Shown piece by piece: positions 58,947 to 64,000 of a stretch of DNA of 64,000 nucleotides (within the stretch, counting starts at the first letter, position 1; the number at the start of each line of letters is the position of its first letter). Made by a program: the position numbers and the translations under genes. Source of the DNA: Phytoactinopolyspora alkaliphila (GTDB lineage: Bacteria; Actinomycetota; Actinomycetes; Jiangellales; Jiangellaceae); NCBI RefSeq assembly GCF_010550695.1, contig NZ_JAAGOB010000004.1, positions 248,001-312,000 of the forward strand. Reading direction: 5' to 3'. The notes beneath the pieces are model-generated. The model did no database searches. It had not been told where the DNA came from and worked only from the letters and a program-made list of their open reading frames with translations.

Positions 58947-59846
58947 TCACCGCGGCCAGACCGGGACATGCACGGTCGCGGACAGGACATCGAGGAACGC
59001 CTGGACAGGCCCGGGCAGCGGAGGCTTGCCGTAGGTGACTGCCAGGACCCGGCGCCGGTCCCGCGGCATCCTGGTGATCCGCACGCCGTTGTGGCGGTTG
59101 GCGAGCAGGGCCAGCCCGGGCAGAGTGGTGACGCCGATGCCCGCCGCCACCAGCGCCTGGGCTGCGACGTAGTCGTCGGTCTCGAACTCGATGGTCGGGG
59201 TGAAGCCCGCCGCTTCACAGGCGACCAGCAGATGTGCGCGGCATCGCTCACAGCCGGCGATCCAGCGTTCGCCCGCATAGGTGGACAGCGCGGACGCGGC
59301 GCCGGGCCAGGTCTCACGGGCGGGCGTGACGATGTACAGCGGTTCGTCGAGCAGGGCCACCGAGGTGACGTTGGCTGTCGGCTGGGGACGAGGCGCGTCG
59401 TACTCGAACACCAGAGCGACGTCCGCCGCTCCGTTGCGCAGGGCGTCGAGCGACTCTGGAGGCTCGGACTCGGTGAGCGCCAGCTCCAGCCCCGGATGCC
59501 GAGTGGCGAACTCGGCCGCTGCCGGAGGTACGAGCGTGGCCAGCGCGGACGGGAAGGCGGCCAGCCGCACCCGGCCGGTCTGCAGGCCGGCGTGCGCGGC
59601 GAGTTCCGCCTGTGCCGAATCGACCCTGCCGATGATCTCCTCGGCACGTGCGACGAGCAGTTCGCCCGCCGCGGTGAGACGTACTCCCCGCCCGGCACGT
59701 TGTACCAAACTCACCCCGCACTCGGCTTCCAGCCTGGCCAGGTGGTGGCTGACGGACGGCTGGGCGTAGTGCAGGGCTTCGGCGGCGCCGGTCACGGACC
59801 CTTCCCTGGCCACGGCCACCAGAACTCGGAGGCGATTGAGATCCAC
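58947..59846 (-). CDS. LysR-family transcriptional regulator
   Basis: A 299-residue LysR regulator. Helix-turn-helix: NRLRVLVAVAREGSVTGAAE and LHYAQPSVSHHLARLEAECG (in parts). The rest is a periplasmic-binding-like ligand domain (RVRLAAFPSALATLVPPA; AALVAAGIGVTTLPGLAL-type region). It is divergent from a threonine-dehydratase-like gene, its probable target, with an 80-base AT-richer gap containing the promoters. Confidence 0.9.
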   Translation of the reverse strand: MDLNRLRVLVAVAREGSVTGAAEALHYAQPSVSHHLARLEAECGVSLVQRAGRGVRLTAAGELLVARAEEIIGRVDSAQAELAAHAGLQTGRVRLAAFPSALATLVPPAAAEFATRHPGLELALTESEPPESLDALRNGAADVALVFEYDAPRPQPTANVTSVALLDEPLYIVTPARETWPGAASALSTYAGERWIAGCERCRAHLLVACEAAGFTPTIEFETDDYVAAQALVAAGIGVTTLPGLALLANRHNGVRITRMPRDRRRVLAVTYGKPPLPGPVQAFLDVLSATVHVPVWPR

Positions 59847-59926
59847 CCCAGAACAATAGACGATGTTGATGGAAACGGAGAGAACATGTATTGGACCTAT
59901 CTATCCCCAGCTGCGATGGTGTAGGC

Positions 59927-60895
59927 ATGCGAGCTCCGACCATCAGCGACGTGTTCCAGGCGCGACGGGTCCTGACCGGGCACCTCCGGCCGACGCCGTT
60001 GTCGTCGTACGCCGCGCTCGACGCAACCACCGCCGCGAGCGTGCTGGTCAAACACGAGAACGTCCAGCCCACGGGCGCGTTCAAGGTACGTGGAGGCCTC
60101 AATCTGCTTGCCGGGATGGCGTCCGAGGATCGGCAACGGGGGATCATCGGGTATTCCACCGGCAATCATGCGCAGTCGCTGGCGTACGCCGCGCGGCAGG
60201 CCGGTGCCGCCTGCACCATCGTGATGCCCGAGCGGCCCAACCCCAGCAAGGCCGCGGCCGTTCGCGCACTGGGAGCCGAGCTCGTCGAGTTCGGGGCGAC
60301 CATGGCGGAGGCATGTGAGCACGCCGAGAAGCTGGCGGCAGAGCACGGATCCCGGCTGGTCAGCGCGGCCAACGAGCCCCAGCTCATCGCCGGGGTCGGC
60401 ACGACGTACCTCGAGGTGTTCGAGCAGGCACCGGACCTCGACGTCATCGTGGTGCCGGTGGGAGGCGGGAGCGGGGCAGCCGCGGCCTGCGTCGTGGCGG
60501 CGGCGGTGGCGCCTCAGTGCCAGGTGATCGCGGTCCAGTCGTCCGCGTCACCGGCGGGACACGATTCGTGGCGGACCGGCCAGTTGGTCAGCCGGGCGAA
60601 CCGGACGGTGGCCGAGGGACTGGCGATCGGCTCCGGATTCGAGCTCACGCAGCGTATTCTCCGCCAGCATCTGGCCGATTTCGTGCTCGTCGACGACGAG
60701 ACCATTGCCGACGCGCAGTGGGTGCTGATGCGCGACGCTCACACCGTCGCCGAGGGAGCTGGAGCGGCGTCGATGGCGGCACTGCTCGCGTATCCTCACC
60801 TGTTCGCCGGAAAGCGGGTAGGGGTCATGTGTACGGGTGGCAACGCAAGTGAGGCGGAGCTGCGCACAGTATTGCGACCCGCGGCTGCAGCCTGA
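59927..60895 (+). CDS. Threonine dehydratase-like PLP enzyme
   Basis: A 322-residue fold-type II PLP enzyme. The lysine motif is NVQPTGAFKVRGGLN, glycine loops are STGNHAQSLAYAARQAG and VPVGGGSGAAAACVV, and the end is GVMCTGGNASEAEL. ACT domain absent, as in catabolic enzymes. Distinct in sequence from the similar gene at 31021. ATG at 59927 is used; the codons from 59891 are read through the promoter region. Probably under the divergent LysR protein. Confidence 0.87.
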   Translation: MRAPTISDVFQARRVLTGHLRPTPLSSYAALDATTAASVLVKHENVQPTGAFKVRGGLNLLAGMASEDRQRGIIGYSTGNHAQSLAYAARQAGAACTIVMPERPNPSKAAAVRALGAELVEFGATMAEACEHAEKLAAEHGSRLVSAANEPQLIAGVGTTYLEVFEQAPDLDVIVVPVGGGSGAAAACVVAAAVAPQCQVIAVQSSASPAGHDSWRTGQLVSRANRTVAEGLAIGSGFELTQRILRQHLADFVLVDDETIADAQWVLMRDAHTVAEGAGAASMAALLAYPHLFAGKRVGVMCTGGNASEAELRTVLRPAAAA

Positions 60896-61020
60896 CTTCG
60901 GCTATGTGGCATCGGCCGGTGACGTGGCTCAACAGGCGGCGCAGGTACGCCGGCCTGACGGTGGCATCGAGGCGCCCTGACCGAGCAGAATCGGTGGATG
61001 TCGACGACGCCGAGTAGTCC

Positions 61021-61440
61021 ATGCGATTGAGCGCCGATGAGTGCCGGGTCCGGTTGACCGCCGCACGGGTCGCCCGGTTGGCCACAGCCGGTGCCGACAT
61101 GCGTCCCCACCTCGTGCCCGTGACCTTCGTCGTCGACGGTGACGGGCTGGTGATCGGCATCGATCAGAAGCCGAAATCGACCACGAGGCTGCGCCGGTTG
61201 CACAACATCATGGAGAACCCCCGGGTCGCGGTGCTCGGCGATCATTACGACGACGACTGGACGCGGCTGTGGTGGGTACGCGCGGACGGCAGCGCGACCG
61301 TCGTCGCCGAAGGGTCGGCGCGGGACGCCGCCGTGGAGGCGCTCACCGCCAAGTATCCGCAATACCGCGACGACCCGCCGCTCGGTCCCGCGATTGTGGT
61401 CGACATCGATCGCTGGGCGGGGTGGGCCTACGCGTCCTAA
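61021..61440 (+). CDS. PPOX-class (F420- or flavin-dependent) oxidoreductase
   Basis: A 139-residue split-barrel protein. RVARLATAGADMRPHLVPVTFVV at the N-terminus, KPKSTTRLRRLHNIMENPRVAVL in the middle and WWVRADGSATVV are typical of the TIGR03668-like F420-dependent group. The cofactor may be F420 or FMN. ATG at 61021; the ribosome site is weak. Its stop codon is embedded in a short GTCCT/AGGAC palindrome. Confidence 0.85.
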   Translation: MRLSADECRVRLTAARVARLATAGADMRPHLVPVTFVVDGDGLVIGIDQKPKSTTRLRRLHNIMENPRVAVLGDHYDDDWTRLWWVRADGSATVVAEGSARDAAVEALTAKYPQYRDDPPLGPAIVVDIDRWAGWAYAS

Positions 61441-61448
61441 TGCAGGAC
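61434..61448. repeat. Minimal or decayed palindromic element
   Basis: GTCCTAATGCAGGAC overlaps the TAA stop (61438-61440) of the PPOX gene, with ACACAAG after it as in the cobC copy. It has the arm sequence of the dispersed family but only a 5-base centre, so it may be a deletion remnant. Confidence 0.5.
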
Positions 61449-61501
61449 ACAAGGTGGCTGGTGCCGCTGCCTCGCGTGCTGCGCATCGGGGGTGCCGGTG
61501 C

Positions 61502-61966
61502 TCACTGGGGCTTCGACTTCTGCTGCCGGACACGGTAGGCGCGCTGGCGGCAGGCGGCCGAGCAGTAACGCTGGTCGGCGCGTCCGGTTACGAGACCGCC
61601 GCACTCAGCGCACGGCTTGGTGACGGGTATGCGCAGCAAGCCGTTGCGCTGCTTGCTGGCTTTGACGGTGCACGCTCGCGAACAGGTGATGTAGCGCATT
61701 CTGGCGTTCCCGCCCCGGACGACCGGGTGCCCGCAACCCGCACACGGGGCCGGGCCGGCCGGCTGCGGCTGGCGGGCCGGGCCACTCCCGTAGAGACGGA
61801 TCACCACGTCGCCGCCGAGGGCATAGGGCCGGCCGGGCCGCCAGCACTTCTGGCAGATCAGGAAATCCTTGGGGCGGCCCTCGACACGGATGACGACGTC
61901 CTCGGGACCGATGTCGTGGCCGCAGCGGACCTTCGGCAACGCCGATCGACCGGGATCAGCCGACAT
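61502..61966 (-). CDS. Small protein with three zinc-ribbon-like cysteine clusters
   Basis: A 154-residue Cys-rich basic protein. Cysteine clusters: VRCGHD and ICQKCWRPG (residues 20-55), CAGCGHPV with TCSRAC (85-110), CAECGG with YCSAACRQRAYRVRQQ (125-150). The last resembles the zinc ribbon plus Arg-rich helix found in many actinobacterial proteins that may bind nucleic acid. AAGGAGG lies 7 bases before ATG 61966. Function unknown. Confidence 0.75.
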   Translation of the reverse strand: MSADPGRSALPKVRCGHDIGPEDVVIRVEGRPKDFLICQKCWRPGRPYALGGDVVIRLYGSGPARQPQPAGPAPCAGCGHPVVRGGNARMRYITCSRACTVKASKQRNGLLRIPVTKPCAECGGLVTGRADQRYCSAACRQRAYRVRQQKSKPQ

Positions 61967-62082
61967 GCGAACCTCCTTCAGGTCTGTCCGTGATGACGGT
62001 GGAGTGGTCAACGAAGCTAGAACGCTCGGGCCAAGCGAGGGAACGTCGGCCGCTGAGCGCCGCGGCGGAGCGTGGTTCCATC

Positions 62083-62103
62083 TACAAAACTTAATGTTTC
62101 GTA
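62083..62103. promoter_or_regulatory. AT-rich 21-bp palindrome, TetR-type operator candidate
   Basis: Arms TACaAAAC and GTTTcGTA around TTAAT, the most A+T-rich patch in this part of the window. It lies upstream of the zinc-ribbon gene. A second palindrome, TGACG-ATGG-CGTCA, lies at 62115-62128. No TetR gene is adjacent. Confidence 0.45.
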
Positions 62104-62168
62104 ACACGATGTATTGACGATGGCGTCATGTCAAGGCTGGCGGGACAGCGACGGAGTCCGGCGCCGCT

Positions 62169-62345
62169 TCAGGCGGCGTACTCCACCAGCCGGCACAGCG
62201 CGTTGATGCCCTGGAGTTGCGCCACACTGCCTGCCGGAGCGCTCAACAGGGCGGGGCTGCCGACGAGTATGGCGAGCGCCCGGGCTCGTGAGACCGCGAC
62301 GTTGAGCCGGTTCCGGTTGGCGACGAAGTCCACGCCGCGAGGCGG
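62169..62345 (-). pseudogene. C-terminal remnant of a helicase/RecB-like nuclease gene
   Basis: On the minus strand a frame reads PPRGVDFVANRNRLNVAVSR, then ARALAILVGSPALL and QGINALCRLVEYAA, ending in TGA (62169-62171). This is the conserved C-terminus of AAA/DNA2-type helicases fused to a TM0106 RecB-like nuclease (FLFSRNRLNVAVSRAQ; VNALCRLVE). Nothing recognisable lies upstream of it, so the gene is truncated to its last 55-60 codons. Confidence 0.65.
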
Positions 62346-62387
62346 CGAAGGAGCGCCGTGCGACGCGTCAACGTGCCGGGAAGCTGG

Positions 62388-63281
62388 TCAACCGGCGAGG
62401 ATGTGGTCCAGCACATCCTGATCGACCAGCCCCGCGGCACTGAACCTCCGCGCCACGCTCGCCATCTGCGGGTGGCGTCGCTGCAGCTCACCGCCGAGCC
62501 GGCGGGCGTCGTCCAGGTGACCAGCGGCGGCGTATACGATCGCCCGCCAGAGCATCAGATCGGGATCCAGTTCCGCGGGATCCGGCTCGGGTGGCAACAG
62601 ATCCACAGCCGTGTCCGCCGCGCCGTCGAGGGCATGCTCGAAGGCCTCGACGGTCCGGTGATAGCGCCAGTTGTGCTCGGCCATCCGGCCGATCTCGCCG
62701 ACCGGGTCTTCGTGGTCGTCTACTCGCAGGTCGGCGATACTGTCCTGCCACGGTCGGCCGCTGCGTCGAGCCCGGACGACGAGTATCGCCGCCGATCGTC
62801 GCCCTCTGTCGTCGCCGCCGGCATCCTCGGCGGCCTTCATCGCGGCGACCAGGCGGTTCGGCATCCACTCGGAGGCGCAGCTTTCGTAGGCTTCGACCAT
62901 GGCCTCCCAGACCCGCGGGCCACGCACCATGTTCGCGAGCGCGGCGCAGGAGTCGCCGAGGAGGTGGCCTGCCGCGGCGACGCAGGCCTCGCCGGTGTAC
63001 ACCACGATGGCGCCGTCGGCGTCCACCATGCCCACCTGACGGCGCTCTGGATGAGGATCGACGCTGCGTAGTGCGGTCAAGGCCTCGGCCGCTGTGAGCC
63101 CGGCTCGCAGCGCGTCGAGCCCGAGATCCCCGTACATCGGCTCACCCATCGACTGGGTGGCGACGATTCCGAAACCCGGCGCCGCCCACGGAACGCTGCT
63201 TCCGACGGCGAACGCCTGAGACTGAGTGGCCACGCCCATCGAGCCGGTCCGTGGATCGCGAGCGATGATGGAGTACGTCAT
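62388..63281 (-). CDS. DUF1028 family protein
   Basis: A 297-residue protein. The DUF1028 N-terminal-nucleophile-like domain starts right at the N-terminus: TYSIIARDPRTGSMGVATQS, VPWAAPGFGIVATQSM, GLDALRAGLTAAEALTAL, AAAGHLLGDSCAALANM and DDRGRRSAAILVV are all family positions. The C-terminal 80 residues may form a small helical domain. The biochemical role is unknown. ATG at 63281 with weak ribosome site. Confidence 0.83.
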   Translation of the reverse strand: MTYSIIARDPRTGSMGVATQSQAFAVGSSVPWAAPGFGIVATQSMGEPMYGDLGLDALRAGLTAAEALTALRSVDPHPERRQVGMVDADGAIVVYTGEACVAAAGHLLGDSCAALANMVRGPRVWEAMVEAYESCASEWMPNRLVAAMKAAEDAGGDDRGRRSAAILVVRARRSGRPWQDSIADLRVDDHEDPVGEIGRMAEHNWRYHRTVEAFEHALDGAADTAVDLLPPEPDPAELDPDLMLWRAIVYAAAGHLDDARRLGGELQRRHPQMASVARRFSAAGLVDQDVLDHILAG

Positions 63282-63384
63282 CGCTCGACCGTAGGCCACG
63301 GCGCCGCCGGCCTCCACCGTTGCGCCGCGCGTCGGGGGTGAAACGGGCAGGCGCCAAGTGGTGTGCCAGAACTATCATTCGAGG

Positions 63385-63966
63385 GTGCTCAAACCTGACT
63401 ATCCCATCGAAACCGTCCGGCTGACCCTCCGCCCGTTCGCCGCCACCGACCTCGACGATTTATACGCCTACCATCGTGACCCGGAGGTGGCGCGCTACCT
63501 GTACTGGGAACCGCGTGACCGCGGCCAGTCACGAGAAGCGCTGGACGCCAGGATCGGGCAATACCTGCTGGAGAAGCAGGGGAACAGTCTGATCCTCGCC
63601 GTCGTCTGGAGGGAGACAGGCCGTGTCGCGGGAGAGGTCAACCTCGAGTGGCTGAGCGAGGAGCACCGGCAAGGAGAGGTCGGTTTCGTTCTCAATCCGG
63701 AGTACCAGGGTCGCGGTGTGGCAACTGAGGCCGGCGAAGCTATGCTGCGGCTGGGTTTCGAGGGCCTTGGCCTGCACCGGATCATCGCCCGTTGCGATGC
63801 CCGCAACCACGCGTCCGCTGCGGTCATGCGTCGGCTCGGCATGCGCCAGGAGGCGCACTTCGTCCACAACGAGATCTTCAAAGGCGAATGGGGCGAGGAG
63901 CTCGTCTTCGCCATGCTCGCCGATGAGTGGGAACGCCGGCGCGGGTCAGCGGCCACGCCGTCCTGA
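63385..63966 (+). CDS. GNAT acetyltransferase, RimJ/RimL type
   Basis: A 193-residue N-acetyltransferase. TVRLTLRPFAATDLDDLYAY at the N-terminus, VGFVLNPEYQGRGVATEAGE as the acetyl-CoA loop, and RIIARCDARNHASAAVMRRLGM near the end (each partly shown) are family motifs. GTG at 63385 lacks a ribosome site but lies 6 bases after TATCAT, so a leaderless start is plausible; GTG 63358 is the longer option. The substrate is unknown. Confidence 0.82.
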   Translation: MLKPDYPIETVRLTLRPFAATDLDDLYAYHRDPEVARYLYWEPRDRGQSREALDARIGQYLLEKQGNSLILAVVWRETGRVAGEVNLEWLSEEHRQGEVGFVLNPEYQGRGVATEAGEAMLRLGFEGLGLHRIIARCDARNHASAAVMRRLGMRQEAHFVHNEIFKGEWGEELVFAMLADEWERRRGSAATPS

Positions 63967-64000
63967 CTCCGCGGCGGCGCGATTCTCGCGGCGGTAAGCC

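Noticed and set aside
1-64000. tRNA, rRNA or integrase/attachment sites marking an island
   Set aside because: None recognised on either strand; only vapBC and repeats hint at mobility.

Overview
This window is high-GC (about two thirds G+C) actinobacterial DNA. Tat and lipoprotein exports, SigJ-type ECF and HxlR/MarR regulators, F420/PPOX-type enzymes, an acVLRF1 release factor and many ATGA/GTGA gene overlaps all fit. I cannot fix the genus; a filamentous or soil actinomycete is the best guess. No rRNA, tRNA or CRISPR array was seen.

Layout. 1-10.9 kb is a general flank: Tat-exported M15 peptidase, YceI lipid-binding protein, Fe/Mn superoxide dismutase, acVLRF1 peptidyl-tRNA hydrolase, CarD-like protein, PAP2 phosphatase, DUF1990, an MFS exporter with a divergent MarR regulator, an MMPL transporter and an ECF41/SigJ sigma factor. 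11-29.9 kb is the first cobalamin block: minus-strand operon btuF-btuC-btuD-(CbiX-like/ferredoxin fusion)-chlID-cobO-cobC, then cobB, cobL-cobM, cbiD, cobK-bluB, a vapBC module, and cobG-cobH-cobIJ. 30-41.3 kb is mixed: acidic-repeat lipoprotein, PLP lyase, cobN, an AbiEi/DUF559-like gene, a methyltransferase with HxlR regulator, OsmC, VOC, GNAT and a broken methyltransferase. 41.6-47.3 kb holds a jetABC (Wadjet/MksFEB) condensin operon without jetD. 47.4-57.4 kb is the second cobalamin block: cobD-cobQ on the minus strand; on the plus strand a riboswitch-led operon of an SCO2322-like secreted protein, a three-gene ECF transporter, a cobU-cobT fusion and cobS. 57.5-64 kb is a second flank with redox, lyase, zinc-ribbon, DUF1028 and GNAT genes plus a helicase/nuclease remnant.

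How the genes work together. The Cob/Cbi genes cover most of the corrin route from precorrin-2 to adenosylcobalamin: oxygen-dependent CobG, late cobalt insertion by CobN with ChlID, but CbiD at the C1 step. cobA and cobF are not in the window. Two distinct uptake systems (BtuFCD and an ECF transporter) and cobG and cobN each sit behind a cobalamin riboswitch. Two of these riboswitches are identical over 225 bp although about 10.8 kb apart.

Most unusual structure. A dispersed palindromic element (arms GCGTCCTGCA / TGCAGGACGC, about 45-50 bp) occurs at least ten times. Most copies are intergenic, but three are read through in frame inside cobN and cobQ (twice), each time adding nearly the same peptide (VLQxExPDARSAGR). 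One copy supplies the stop codon of cobB and another holds a candidate start codon of cobC. This resembles in behaviour the palindromic coding elements known from Rickettsia. A separate 93-bp (31-codon) unit is repeated three times in frame inside the CbiX-like gene.
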